A stretch of DNA of 53,288 bases from Trichocoleus desertorum ATA4-8-CV12 (GCA_019358975.1 JAHHIL010000039.1:1-53288), one strand, 5' to 3'. Positions 37,501-46,781 are shown, counted from the first letter of the stretch. Notes: generated by a model not told the origin, from the sequence alone. Translations and numbers: made by a program.

Positions 37501-38516
37501 TGGTTAATCGGTAAAGATGCTTTTCTAACTTACCTTCTACTCATCTAACAATGTTTCCAACTAATCCGATTTTGGTTAATCGGTAAAGACTATCATGATA
37601 GATCCTGAGTATAGAGGATATAGAGAAAGTTTCCAACTAATCCGATTTTGGTTAATCGGTAAAGCTGAGTTCAATGGGCTTACCACGGAACAGATGAGCA
37701 CCAAGTTTCCAACTAATCCGATTTTGGTTAATCGGTAAAGAGCGTTCAGTTAACGGATGCACAAGCTAGAAATTAAGTGAGTTTCCAACTAATCCGATTT
37801 TGGTTAATCGGTAAAGGTTCTCTCGGTTCTGATTCCAGGCTTAGTGCAAGCGCAAGAGGTTTCCAACTAATCCGATTTTGGTTAATCGGTAAAGGTGGAT
37901 GTCAAAAGTTTAGATGATATCGGTGATATGCCTCTGAGTTTCCAACTAATCCGATTTTGGTTAATCGGTAAAGCTATTCGCGATCGTCGTTGATCCTGTA
38001 ACAGGTCAACCTTCGTTTCCAACTAATCCGATTTTGGTTAATCGGTAAAGATGAGGCACGTATTCCCGCAGACTGGCTCACAAATTATGGCGAGTTTCCA
38101 ACTAATCCGATTTTGGTTAATCGGTAAAGATTACCTTCAACACCAGTAATAGCAAATCAGATCGAGGGTTTCCAACTAATCCGATTTTGGTTAATCGGTA
38201 AAGGTAGGTGGTGCTGTTTCCACGCAAAAGGGTGCTTACTTTGAGTTTCCAACTAATCCGATTTTGGTTAATCGGTAAAGGTTAATAAACGTGTAACTTG
38301 GGAGGGACTCAATCAAGGTTTCCAACTAATCCGATTTTGGTTAATCGGTAAAGAAGATATGAGGAGACAGGAATCCCATCTCTAATATCTATAAAAATAA
38401 AGTTTCCAACTAATCCGATTTTGGTTAATCGGTAAAGCGTTCCTGGCCATCCTGGAATTGCAGCTCTTTATATGAAAAAAGTTTCCAACTAATCCGATTT
38501 TGGTTAATCGGTAAAG
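34558..38516 (-). CRISPR. CRISPR array 2: 52 repeats, 51 spacers
   Basis: It has the same 36-bp repeat as array 1. I counted 52 copies from 34558 to the last at 38481-38516. Variants are 35880 (one G-to-A near the 3' side) and 36118 (one T missing). Spacers are mostly 36-46 bp; the leftmost is 52 bp. By repeat polarity (minus-strand end TTGGAAAC) the precursor runs leftward and the leader is at the right, next to cas2. The left end has an intact repeat with no decayed copy. A two-unit duplication lies at 36763-37068. Confidence 0.98.
36763..37068 (-). repeat. Tandem duplication of two spacer-repeat units in array 2
   Basis: The spacer at 36763-36803 is identical to that at 36916-36956, and the spacer at 36840-36879 to that at 36993-37032. 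The repeats between them share the same order. The period is 153 bp. This is best explained by unequal recombination or slippage between repeats, not by re-acquisition. Confidence 0.95.
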
Positions 38517-38722
38517 ATACCCTTCCAGAAGCCTCACCTGGCATAATTTCCAAGCATCATGGCTTCAGAGGGGGAGTCAGTCTCCAGCCTAGCACAGCTT
38601 GAGACAACACCGTAGCCTTCCTCAGCGTTTCAAACCCTTGCTACAAGAGCCACCCACAGAGGTCAACGACAGAATGCGGGCTTCAGCAACCCAGCGACCT
38701 ATGGAGCGACCTTTAATTTCTA
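38517..38722 (-). promoter_or_regulatory. Leader of CRISPR array 2
   Basis: 206 bp of non-coding DNA between the newest repeat and the cas2 stop. The 21 bases next to the repeat match the array-1 leader at 14 positions. An inner block around 38667-38687 matches at 17 of 21, and TTAGATGAT recurs near the distal end of both. It should contain the promoter and integration-guiding sequences of array 2. The CTCCACAATAG motif of leader 1 is only weakly kept. Confidence 0.7.
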
Positions 38723-38998
38723 TTAGATGATGTAAGCTTGAGGCGGCTCCTGAGGCGGAGAACTACCGATTGTTAAAACCCTAGAAACCGCCTCCTCAGA
38801 AATCCAATAAAACCGCACATTGTCCTCTGTAGACTTAACCCGTCGCCTCACCTTTTCGTGAAGCTGGCGCATTTCATCCAAATTCAAAAAACATTCAAAA
38901 ACAGAATACTGCACCCGCCGACCATACCCTTCTAGGAAAGTAGCTAACTTCACCCGTCGCCGATCATCGGGAACATCATAAACTACCAAAACCAGCAT
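38723..38998 (-). CDS. cas2: Cas2 spacer-acquisition protein
   Basis: 91 residues with the ferredoxin-like Cas2 pattern: MLVLVVYDVPDDRRR with the conserved Asp, VQYSVFECFLNLDEMRQL, and VRFYWISEEA. Cas2 dimerises and bridges Cas1 dimers to hold the prespacer. The start directly follows the RT-Cas1 stop on the minus strand. Length is normal. The gene is the last of the TM-CARF/RT-cas1/cas2 unit and reads into the array-2 leader. Confidence 0.96.
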   Translation of the reverse strand: MLVLVVYDVPDDRRRVKLATFLEGYGRRVQYSVFECFLNLDEMRQLHEKVRRRVKSTEDNVRFYWISEEAVSRVLTIGSSPPQEPPQAYII

Positions 38999-41107
38999 CT
39001 AGATCACCCGGCGAAAAGATTCATAGCTGTGGTTTCCTAACAACACCTTCGCATAGCGCTGAATCTGAAGCTGAATGACTCGACGATAAGAAACAGGCTC
39101 CTTTACATCCGGGTGAGACACCTGTTCACACATCCGCTCCTCAAAATACTTTAAGAAAATTCGTCTAGCGGGATCGGTAATATATACACCTCCGTCTTGA
39201 GTGGGCCACGTAAAGTCTGTTGGCTTCAGGATCTTCTGGTTGACCAACTTCATCACTAGAGTATCCACGATTGGCGATCGAAACTCCTCCATCAGATCAA
39301 ACGCCAAATAAGCCTTCGGACGCTCTGCCCCATGCAAATTTCCCAAATAAGGATTCAGCCCCTCAGCCAGCAACAAACTAAACACATTATTAAATAACAG
39401 CGTGTAGCCAAAACTCAGCAACGAATTCATCGGGTCAGTCGGTGGGTGAAACGCCCGTTCCGTCAAACTAAAGCCTGGATTCACAATCAATTGATTCAGT
39501 GCCGCAAAATATCGCGCTGCCCCAGCCCCCTCATACCCTCGAATCGTATCCAGCGTTGGCGTATTGCCTAGTTGACTCACTGCTTCGCGATCGCCATCTA
39601 ACTTCGCGATCACCTCCGCTACCTCTGGCAACTGTCGCTTCCGATTCAACCGTAGCAACAATTGCTTCGAGTTCCATAACTTGCCTTGCACCACTTCCCG
39701 CGCGATCGCCCGCTTAAACGATTCATCCTGCTGCCTCTGAAACTGCGCTGTTTCTACCACTAAATCCGCTGACTCAGCACTCCACAAGTGACCCTTATAC
39801 TCCCCCAGTTGGCTCAAAAACACCACCGGAATCTGCAACTCCAAACAAGTGGAAATCACAGCTGCTGTCAGCTGAATCGTGCCAAACACCAAAATCCGTT
39901 CTACTTCACGAATAGGCACCTCCGCCTCATCTTCCTTCGGCGGCTGAATCAAAAAGCGTCCCTGCTCCTTCCGAAGCGTTGTTCCCTGCTGTACCAAATA
40001 AAGCGTAGACATATCAGCCTTCCAAACCATTTCATCCGAGTCAATCGAGACAGACTTCGCTGAGCGCACCGCATACCCCAGTACCACAAACAGCGGTGGC
40101 GGAATTGGAGTGCCAGCCGTTTTCAATGCCTCCACTAATGCTTGTTGCATCACCGTCGGTTGAGTCGAAGCTTCCGCATGCACCAACCGCAACTCTTCCC
40201 GTTTCACAGGCTGCAACTTTCGCTCCGTTGGCTTCTTAATGCGAACCACTACGTCTCCCGCAAACGCATGTCCCAAAAAGCGAAACCCTTGCTCAAAATT
40301 CGTGATCCGAGTTTTGTCTGCATGCAGTTGCAACCCCATACTGCTGAGCAGTTGTTCCACCTCTGCTTGCGCCTGAACCAAGCGCGATCGCCGTCGTCCC
40401 AACAGCACAAAATCATCCGAAAACCGCACCAACCTCAGGTCACAACTAGCAAAAGCAGCATCAAAATCATCCAGATAAATATTTGCCAACAGCGGCGAAA
40501 TCACAGCCCCCTGCGGAATGCCCTTCTGTGGCAATACCAACCCTGCTTGCGTCAGCACCCCCACCGAAATCCAAGCTTCAATCAGGCTCAGAACAAACCG
40601 AATGTCCTCCTCTCCTACATAGCTGACTAAGCGCTCCTCCACTTCCGCCAACAACCGCAGATGCTGCACCTGCTCAAAATACTGCACAATATCGGCATCC
40701 AGCACCCACTCATAGCCGCGATCGCGCCAATGGGCCACCTGCCGCACCGCCATCAAATGCGATCGCCCAGGCCGATAAGCAAAACTACATCCCTCAAACT
40801 CCCGCTCCATCAATGGATGCAGCACCTGAAGCAACGCCTGCTGCACCAGGCGATCGCGCACCGTCGGCACCCCCAACTCACGCCACCCATCCTCAGCCTT
40901 AGGGATAAACAACTGCCACAACGGCAAAGGTCGATATTTCCCCTTGGCTAAAACTGCAATTAAATTCGCGATCGCAGCGTCCTTATGCAGCCCAAACTGC
41001 GCGATCGTCTCCCCATCTACGCCCGCACAGCCCTGATTCGTCGCAACCTGCTCCCACGCCAGCTCAAAATTAGTAGCAGCTAGAAATTGCTGAACTAGAT
41101 CAGCCAT
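38999..41107 (-). CDS. cas1: Reverse transcriptase-Cas1 fusion
   Basis: 702 residues. The RT half (about 1-310) has DGWRELGVPTVRDRLVQQA, CSFAYRPGRS, catalytic DADIVQYFE (Asp139), GIPQGAVISPLLANIYLDD and active site FSDD at 229-232, where YADD is usual. The Cas1 half (about 365-702) has GYEGAGAARYF (Glu526), NPYLGNLHG (His592) and AFDLMEEFR (Asp604), so the metal triad is complete. Known RT-Cas1 proteins of type III systems capture spacers from RNA as well as DNA. No Cas6 domain is fused. It lies 3 bp after TM-CARF and abuts cas2; the three genes form one unit. Confidence 0.96.
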   Translation of the reverse strand: MADLVQQFLAATNFELAWEQVATNQGCAGVDGETIAQFGLHKDAAIANLIAVLAKGKYRPLPLWQLFIPKAEDGWRELGVPTVRDRLVQQALLQVLHPLMEREFEGCSFAYRPGRSHLMAVRQVAHWRDRGYEWVLDADIVQYFEQVQHLRLLAEVEERLVSYVGEEDIRFVLSLIEAWISVGVLTQAGLVLPQKGIPQGAVISPLLANIYLDDFDAAFASCDLRLVRFSDDFVLLGRRRSRLVQAQAEVEQLLSSMGLQLHADKTRITNFEQGFRFLGHAFAGDVVVRIKKPTERKLQPVKREELRLVHAEASTQPTVMQQALVEALKTAGTPIPPPLFVVLGYAVRSAKSVSIDSDEMVWKADMSTLYLVQQGTTLRKEQGRFLIQPPKEDEAEVPIREVERILVFGTIQLTAAVISTCLELQIPVVFLSQLGEYKGHLWSAESADLVVETAQFQRQQDESFKRAIAREVVQGKLWNSKQLLLRLNRKRQLPEVAEVIAKLDGDREAVSQLGNTPTLDTIRGYEGAGAARYFAALNQLIVNPGFSLTERAFHPPTDPMNSLLSFGYTLLFNNVFSLLLAEGLNPYLGNLHGAERPKAYLAFDLMEEFRSPIVDTLVMKLVNQKILKPTDFTWPTQDGGVYITDPARRIFLKYFEERMCEQVSHPDVKEPVSYRRVIQLQIQRYAKVLLGNHSYESFRRVI

Positions 41108-41110
41108 CTC

Positions 41111-42121
41111 CTAGCCCACCAAATCAAAAGCACTATGCTGGTAGTCAATCAGAAATGGTCCAAAAGTTTGTTTAGTAGCAGGGTTAAACGAGACATACTC
41201 CAATTCTCGATGCCTAGGTAAACAAGCCATAATCATCCCCACAGACATTGGCTTAGTGCCACCCGTAAAGTCTGCAATCATGTCAGTCGCGCCATACCTG
41301 CTGCGACGAAAAATTTGATTCACGCAGTCAAACGTATCCTGTGCCTCTGCCGGTGATACCCCAGTGGCATGAATCTCAACCTCAAAATCTCGGTTATATT
41401 GCTGAGCAAGCTGCTCACATTTTTGCTGAATAGTCTTGGCATTCTCACGGCTATTAGGCCCAAACCTTTCCGCTTCCAAGTCATTAGAAGGAATGAGCCA
41501 AACCTTCTCCAGTCTGTTGTGCTGCAAGTGGTACTCAATCGTAAACAAAGCACTTGCAGGATTGCTAACTAGAATAATGAGCCCTTTCTTGCCTTCAGGC
41601 TTCCGTAACCCATCCTGAATAATTCCTGCCTTCGTTAAAGGGCGACGTAACCCATGCCATGCACTAATTACCAAAACCACTGCAAATGGAATCAAGAACA
41701 TTATCAGTGCGGGCAAGTAATCTTCTACCGTTGGTGGCTTTTCCCCAATCCTGAACCAGTAACGGGCCACTTGCTGAATTAGTATTGCTGCGTTATCAAA
41801 CCACCAGCCTGCAATCCCAATTCCAATAAACGTCCAGAAGGGCAATCCCAGTAAGCGAAAGATCCGCCCAAATTGTAGGCGTGATAGAACTGCCTGAATT
41901 AGAGCAAGAATAAATCTTCTGACCTGACCTAGCGTTATTTCCTGAGTGAGCCATTGCTCCATAGCTATCGCGATCGCACTAATTTTTTGAGCCAGCCGTT
42001 GTCTCAAAGGCGATTTCTGAATTCGTTGAGCGATCGCCTGAGCTTTACTCGTTAATCGTTTCATTAAAGCTAAATTTTGGGCTCGTTGAGCGATCGACCG
42101 ACCAGTAAAGCGACGTTTCAT
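41111..42121 (-). CDS. Transmembrane CARF-domain protein, putative cOA-gated membrane effector
   Basis: 336 residues. Residues 1-85 are basic and Gln/Ala-rich, probably amphipathic. Hydrophobic helices lie at about 89-109 and 136-156. The cytosolic C-terminal half is a CARF domain: GLIILVSNPASALFTI, VWLIPSNDLEAE, SRENAKTI and DFTGGTK at 284-290. CARF domains bind cyclic oligoadenylate made by Cas10. No nuclease domain is present, so the output is expected at the membrane, as for Cam1, a shorter one-helix CARF protein. It is the first gene of the RT-cas1/cas2 unit and diverges from cas10, a position that fits co-control. Confidence 0.8.
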   Translation of the reverse strand: MKRRFTGRSIAQRAQNLALMKRLTSKAQAIAQRIQKSPLRQRLAQKISAIAIAMEQWLTQEITLGQVRRFILALIQAVLSRLQFGRIFRLLGLPFWTFIGIGIAGWWFDNAAILIQQVARYWFRIGEKPPTVEDYLPALIMFLIPFAVVLVISAWHGLRRPLTKAGIIQDGLRKPEGKKGLIILVSNPASALFTIEYHLQHNRLEKVWLIPSNDLEAERFGPNSRENAKTIQQKCEQLAQQYNRDFEVEIHATGVSPAEAQDTFDCVNQIFRRSRYGATDMIADFTGGTKPMSVGMIMACLPRHRELEYVSFNPATKQTFGPFLIDYQHSAFDLVG

Positions 42122-42401
42122 GATTCTTCAATACAACCTTTGGAAATTTAGCAATCGACGTAGCTGGGGAACGCTGCCGTTTCTAGGGAAACCGCCACCA
42201 CAAATCCCGATAGCAACACCCCCACTAGAAAAAACTACAAAGGAACGATATTGCTCCGCTTGAGCGGGAACACTGAAGTAGCAGTTTGGAAAATCAACCC
42301 CAGTCCGTACGATTACTTCTATTGAACTGCTGTCTGGAAAACCCCTCTTCCAGAGCCGATTAGAGTATCAACTAACTGCATCCCCTACCTCCCATGAGTA
42401 G
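42122..42401. promoter_or_regulatory. Divergent control region of the adaptation and effector operons
   Basis: 280 bp without a plausible gene. It separates TM-CARF (minus) from cas10 (plus) and must carry promoters for both. I see no clean -35/-10 pair. The cas10 start also lacks a strong Shine-Dalgarno sequence. Confidence 0.5.
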
Positions 42402-44201
42402 ATGACAGATACTGACAACACGGTCTACACCGCCATCACCTTTGCTCCAGTCCAAGGCTTCATCGAAAAATCTCGCAAGTTGCGAGACTTATATGGCAGT
42501 TCCTATTTACTTTCACTGCTAGCGCAATCCATTTGCGTTGCGGTTGGAGAGGCTAATGTTGTATCACCTGCTTTGCCCAACATCACGCAGGGAATGCCGA
42601 ATCAAATCATCGTTCGAGGGCAAGTTTCACAAGTAGATGCCGAAAAATTGTTTTTCGACACTTGGAGTTGTATTACTGACACGTGTCGTCAATGGATTGA
42701 AGACAATGTGCAAGGTAATTGGCAGTACTCCTGGGATCGAGATTGGGGCCTATGGGCCAAATATGCTTGGGAGTTTTTTCATGTTGTAGGCAAACCGGGT
42801 GAAAGCATCACGCAGGTGCGACAGCGGTTGAATGAAAAGAAGCGATCGCGTGCCTGGATTGGAGTTAACTGGCAGGGCGAAAGCTCCACACTGTCAGGAA
42901 CTGATGCTGTTGCCTGGGCAGAACTGGGTAAGATTGCTAAGCCTCATGAACAGACTGTTCCCTGGGAAAAAGATCGCAGCGGCAAAAGCCCTGTTGAGCA
43001 CTTCTATGTAGAACTGAGTTGCCAACTAGGCGCAGCTTTCATAAAAAAAACGCCAGAACTAGCTCAGATATATCACAACAATCCCCAGAGGTTTTTAGAA
43101 AAGAGTATCGAGTATGGCGAAGCATTCATTGATCCCGATGAAGAACTCAGCATTCCTGAACTTATAAAGCGTTTAATTACTCACAAAGCAATTGTCGAAC
43201 AGTTAATTGAGCGCATGGGATCGTTGTACTACCTTACTGAGTTGAAAAAGCAAATTGAAAAGGATTTAAATCCTAAGCGTTTTACAGATCTCAACCGTCT
43301 CCAGCACAAATCTAGCAATAAGCCTCAATACTGGACAGGCTGGTTTCAAGGTGATGGAGACGGAGCGAGTGATTATCTCAAGTGGTTAGGTGAGCAGGGT
43401 AGCCAGCAAGAAGACAGAGGCACTACAGCATTTAGTACACAAATGCGGTGCTGGGGGCAGGAGTTTAAAGAGAATGCAACCAGGTATCTCCCCAATGATC
43501 AAAGCCGTTTGATTTATGCAGGAGGGGATGACTTTTTGGGCGTCCTCTACCAAACGGATGCTCAGTTACCAGCCAAAGACTGTCTAGATTGGTTCTCAAC
43601 GTTCAAGTCTGGAATTTGGGAGGGCATCAATCCCACTCAACCTGAAAAACAAATTACTGCCAGTGTTGGCTTTGTCTGGGTGTCACCCAAAGTGCCACAA
43701 CGAGATGTACTACAGCACTGCCGTGAAGCGGAAAAATCCGCCAAACATAACGGTAAAGACCGAATTGCCTTTCGTATTGTTTTTAGCGGTGGTAACTATC
43801 TGGAATGGGTTTGTCCCTGGCGTATTCTAGAGGACGGTTTGTTCAGACAATACCGCGATCGAAACGGCATGCAAGGTGAGAAGGCCAATTGGACTCATTT
43901 CTATAACGATGTTGCTGTGCTGGAGTCTCGTCACTCCTTTGGTTCTCAAGGTGAAGAGCATTTTGAGACTGCTGAAGCGCTCTTCAAAATCTATTTTGGT
44001 GATGCTAACAGCCTTTTACACAAAAACAACTGGTGGAACCAGACGAATGATCATAACAGAGTCATTCACGCAGGAGTTTTGGGCGACGAAAAAAACTTTA
44101 AGAAGAATGGTGCTCTAGACCCCAAGCGAGTGACTAAATCACTCAACAACTGGGTCATTAACCTTGCGAAAGTAGGATTTCATCTATGTTCCAACACCTG
44201 A
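42402..44201 (+). CDS. cas10: Cas10/Cmr2, type III-B, HD-less
   Basis: 599 residues, short for Cas10. The N-terminus starts directly with the palm-like FAPVQGFIEKSRKLRDLYGSS, so the HD nuclease domain is missing. A glycine-rich palm motif GDGDG lies at 317-321, and the catalytic AGGDDFLG (GGDD at 374-377) is intact. Helical domain D4 follows (VLQHCREAEKSAKHNGKDRI). The family makes cyclic oligoadenylates from ATP when the complex binds target RNA. Loss of HD means no ssDNA cleavage. The stop overlaps the cmr3 start by 16 bp. Confidence 0.93.
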   Translation: MTDTDNTVYTAITFAPVQGFIEKSRKLRDLYGSSYLLSLLAQSICVAVGEANVVSPALPNITQGMPNQIIVRGQVSQVDAEKLFFDTWSCITDTCRQWIEDNVQGNWQYSWDRDWGLWAKYAWEFFHVVGKPGESITQVRQRLNEKKRSRAWIGVNWQGESSTLSGTDAVAWAELGKIAKPHEQTVPWEKDRSGKSPVEHFYVELSCQLGAAFIKKTPELAQIYHNNPQRFLEKSIEYGEAFIDPDEELSIPELIKRLITHKAIVEQLIERMGSLYYLTELKKQIEKDLNPKRFTDLNRLQHKSSNKPQYWTGWFQGDGDGASDYLKWLGEQGSQQEDRGTTAFSTQMRCWGQEFKENATRYLPNDQSRLIYAGGDDFLGVLYQTDAQLPAKDCLDWFSTFKSGIWEGINPTQPEKQITASVGFVWVSPKVPQRDVLQHCREAEKSAKHNGKDRIAFRIVFSGGNYLEWVCPWRILEDGLFRQYRDRNGMQGEKANWTHFYNDVAVLESRHSFGSQGEEHFETAEALFKIYFGDANSLLHKNNWWNQTNDHNRVIHAGVLGDEKNFKKNGALDPKRVTKSLNNWVINLAKVGFHLCSNT

Positions 44202-45280
44202 TTGTGATTGAGCCTCTGGGTCTACTTTATGGCAGTTCCGGGCGTTTTCTGTCACCCGAGAACTTGGTAGGGCGATCGGGCGCTAGCTTTCCGCCTAGTG
44301 CGGCAACTGTATCAGGTTTGTTTGCTGCCTATCATGCCCAGACAACAAAAGACTCGAAAACACTGAAAGAAACGCTCAAGCCCTTACAACTGGCTGGACC
44401 GTTTTGGGCAGACAGCAATACTCCAGAAAATTTTCATGTTCCTACACCATTGCACTGCCTAGTCAAGGATCAGCGCATTCGATGCTGTATGGCTTGGCAA
44501 CAAGGGCAGTGGCTTACCTGGTCAGACGAAAAACGCCAATGGGAGACTCCACCAAACGACAAATTTGAGAAGGGAACCTGGGTAGCGATCGCAGACTGGC
44601 ATAAACTACAGCACCCAACAACAGCAAAGGAAGTTGAAGTACAGCTCGCGCCGTGGAAGTTTTTGCCTCATCTGCATCCTCATTTAATGGAAGATGAACG
44701 CCGAGTAGACAGTGATAAAGAACGCGGCAGTTTATTTCTTGAAAATGGCGTACAGATGAACCCTGATGCCTGTCTGATTTACCTCTCAAATATGCCACTA
44801 AAAGAGGGTTGGTATCGATTTGGTGGAGAGGGTCATATGGTAAACCTACGATGCATAGAAATACAAGCAGACTACATTATTAGCCAGTTACTACAAGCCC
44901 CCTTGAAACAAAGCTTTGCCCTCATTACTCCTGCCATCTGGGGATCAAACCGTCTCTCCTATCGTGAACCCGGTATTCAACGAAGTAACGGCTGGGAACC
45001 TCTTTGGAATGCAGTGTTATTGACCGAGCGGGCAATGCCCTTCCGTTACCGCTTGGGAGGTAAAGAAAGAACAAAGCTTCTATCACGTGGTCGCTATGCT
45101 GTCCCTGCCGGAACTGTCTACATCACCGAACACCCCCAACCTGCTTGGGTGGATTGGAGTGAGGATTGGTTTCCTAAAGAAGGTCCATCTCTCAAGCGGT
45201 GGGGCTGTGGTTTAGCTTTACCCTTACCGGGAGCGATCGCTGAGCCTACTGCTGAAACCCAAGGAGCGATCGCTTCCTAG
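44186..45280 (+). CDS. cmr3: Cmr3, type III-B RAMP protein
   Basis: 364 residues. The start IVIEPLGLLYGSSGRFL, FPPSAATVSGLFAAYHAQ and the C-terminal WGCGLALPLPGAIAEP are the typical Cmr3 (Cas5-like) pattern. Cmr3 holds the crRNA 5' tag at the base of the complex, next to Cas10. It overlaps cas10 by 16 bp and is followed by cmr4 after about 40 bp. The last residues (AETQGAIAS) are non-conserved. Confidence 0.9.
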   Translation: MFQHLIVIEPLGLLYGSSGRFLSPENLVGRSGASFPPSAATVSGLFAAYHAQTTKDSKTLKETLKPLQLAGPFWADSNTPENFHVPTPLHCLVKDQRIRCCMAWQQGQWLTWSDEKRQWETPPNDKFEKGTWVAIADWHKLQHPTTAKEVEVQLAPWKFLPHLHPHLMEDERRVDSDKERGSLFLENGVQMNPDACLIYLSNMPLKEGWYRFGGEGHMVNLRCIEIQADYIISQLLQAPLKQSFALITPAIWGSNRLSYREPGIQRSNGWEPLWNAVLLTERAMPFRYRLGGKERTKLLSRGRYAVPAGTVYITEHPQPAWVDWSEDWFPKEGPSLKRWGCGLALPLPGAIAEPTAETQGAIAS

Positions 45281-45318
45281 TCTTTTTTCTTAGTCAGTGC
45301 AAGCTTAAACAGAAAACC

Positions 45319-46353
45319 ATGTATCACAAAGCCTACGGCATCATCGAGACCCTGGCTCCACTTCATGTAGGAGCCAGCGCTGGAGAAGAAACTGGAAACC
45401 TCAATCTCATATTCCGCGACCAATTTACCCAAACAGGTATCATTCCTGGAAGTTCCATTCGAGGCCGCTTCCGAGCCGACATGCGACAAAAACGGCAGTG
45501 GTGGCTTGAAAAACAGTTAAAAGAGAAGCAGATAGTAATTCCTAATTCGAGAGTGCAGACCGTAGAGGTTGGAGAGGGAGAGAAGAAAAAGACCCTTTCG
45601 CGGTTGGAATGGCTAGAATTGCAGGCTAAAGAGCAAAAAATCACTGTCCCAGACTTGATCAATGAAAATTACTGGTACGGTCACTCCTCGGTTGCTGGGC
45701 AAACTGATGGTGGCACAACGGAAGCTCTTGTGAAGTTTGAATACGCCTCTCTAGTGTGGTTGCCAGTGTTTTGTCCTGGTCAGCCCATCGTATGGGTTAG
45801 CTGTCCGCGTTTACTAAAACGGTACCAACAGATTACAGATATTTCCTATCCAATACCCAAACCAGTGGATGGGCAATATCCAGTGAAACTCAACAACCAT
45901 CGCAATCGCCTCTTCTTCAACCTTGGGTTTCTAGACAATTTGAAGAGTACACCAGAGCTTAGTGCTTGGGTACCCCTTAACTCCCGTGTTAAGCCCGAAA
46001 ACCTAGTAGTTGTGGACGACAGTGATATTGCAACAATTCATGATATGGCGCTGTATCGACAAACACGGACGAAGTTAGAAGATGGAGCAAAGAAAGTGGA
46101 GAACTTCTTTGGATTCGAAGCATTGCCTGAAGATAGCATTTTGGTGTTTCCAATCGCAATTCGCCAGAGTGTTTCCAAAGTAGACATCGAGAACAAAATA
46201 GCTTGGAAACCGTTTAAGGAAACTACTACAGATTTGTACTTGGGCGGGCTGGAATCCATTGGCTGTGGGCGAACTTCAGTCATGCTATCAGGTGAGTATT
46301 TCACCGCTACATCAGGCTCAAACTATTCACAGTCGCAATCAATAGGAGCGTGA
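45319..46353 (+). CDS. cmr4: Cmr4, type III-B RAMP backbone subunit
   Basis: 344 residues. The Cas7-type fold is seen in HVGASAGEETGNLN, RDQFTQTGIIPGSSIRGRFR, and the C-terminal LGGLESIGCGRTSV. Cmr4 polymerises along the crRNA and normally cuts target RNA every six bases. Using the RD/PGSS anchor, the catalytic Asp of Csm3/Cmr4 falls on Leu28, between Asn27 and Asn29. RNase activity may therefore be lost unless Glu23/24 substitutes. Its stop overlaps the GTG upstream of the small-subunit gene. Confidence 0.88.
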   Translation: MYHKAYGIIETLAPLHVGASAGEETGNLNLIFRDQFTQTGIIPGSSIRGRFRADMRQKRQWWLEKQLKEKQIVIPNSRVQTVEVGEGEKKKTLSRLEWLELQAKEQKITVPDLINENYWYGHSSVAGQTDGGTTEALVKFEYASLVWLPVFCPGQPIVWVSCPRLLKRYQQITDISYPIPKPVDGQYPVKLNNHRNRLFFNLGFLDNLKSTPELSAWVPLNSRVKPENLVVVDDSDIATIHDMALYRQTRTKLEDGAKKVENFFGFEALPEDSILVFPIAIRQSVSKVDIENKIAWKPFKETTTDLYLGGLESIGCGRTSVMLSGEYFTATSGSNYSQSQSIGA

Positions 46354-46355
46354 AG

Positions 46356-46781
46356 ATGGCTTGGAATCCTTACGGTTTAGATCAAGTTGCCCATCGGTTA
46401 GTGCAACGTGCTCTACAAATTGATGCAGATCCGGAGATCGCAGGTGACTCTTGCTTGAGAGAAGTGTACGAAATGCGAGAATCAGTGGCTTATGGATTGG
46501 AGCGATTTTGGGGTGAGCAGCTACGGCACTACAACAAAAAACAAGACAAGAATGCTACATATTGGCAGGAAACCTGGAGAAAACTGGTCTCCATATTAGA
46601 CGGAGCTGGAGTTGTGCTACCCAATGATGAAAATGCAAACATAATGGCTCAAAAACTGTGGGGCGATATTCCATTGAATGAGACGGGAGTGAGACTTAGT
46701 CATGAAAATCGTCAAGTTGCTCTAGCTGTACTAACGCAACTGTGCGATTGCATGGTGTGGTGGACTCAGCGATACAAGTAA
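46356..46781 (+). CDS. Putative small subunit (Cmr5/Cas11-like) of the III-B complex
   Basis: 141 residues from ATG 46356 (MAWNPYGLDQVAHRLV). An AGGAG 7 bases upstream favours this start over the GTG at 46350. The sequence is almost wholly helical, with EMRESVAYGLERFWGEQ and ENRQVALAVLTQLCDCMVWW. It has no catalytic pattern. Size, fold class and place between cmr4 and the large RAMP gene fit Cmr5. I do not see a direct Cmr5 signature, so this rests mainly on context. Confidence 0.6.
   Translation: MAWNPYGLDQVAHRLVQRALQIDADPEIAGDSCLREVYEMRESVAYGLERFWGEQLRHYNKKQDKNATYWQETWRKLVSILDGAGVVLPNDENANIMAQKLWGDIPLNETGVRLSHENRQVALAVLTQLCDCMVWWTQRYK

Noticed and set aside
28832-38516. Many short open frames inside the arrays with repeated peptides such as LPINQNRISWK and FQLIRFWLIGK
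   Set aside because: They are translations of the CRISPR repeat in several frames, not genes.
39499-40951. Open frames antisense to RT-Cas1
   Set aside because: High-scoring only because of codon bias on the other strand; low-complexity translations.
42323-42366. TTGAAC / TAGAGT as a cas10 promoter
   Set aside because: Spacing of about 32 bp is too long for sigma-70-type boxes.
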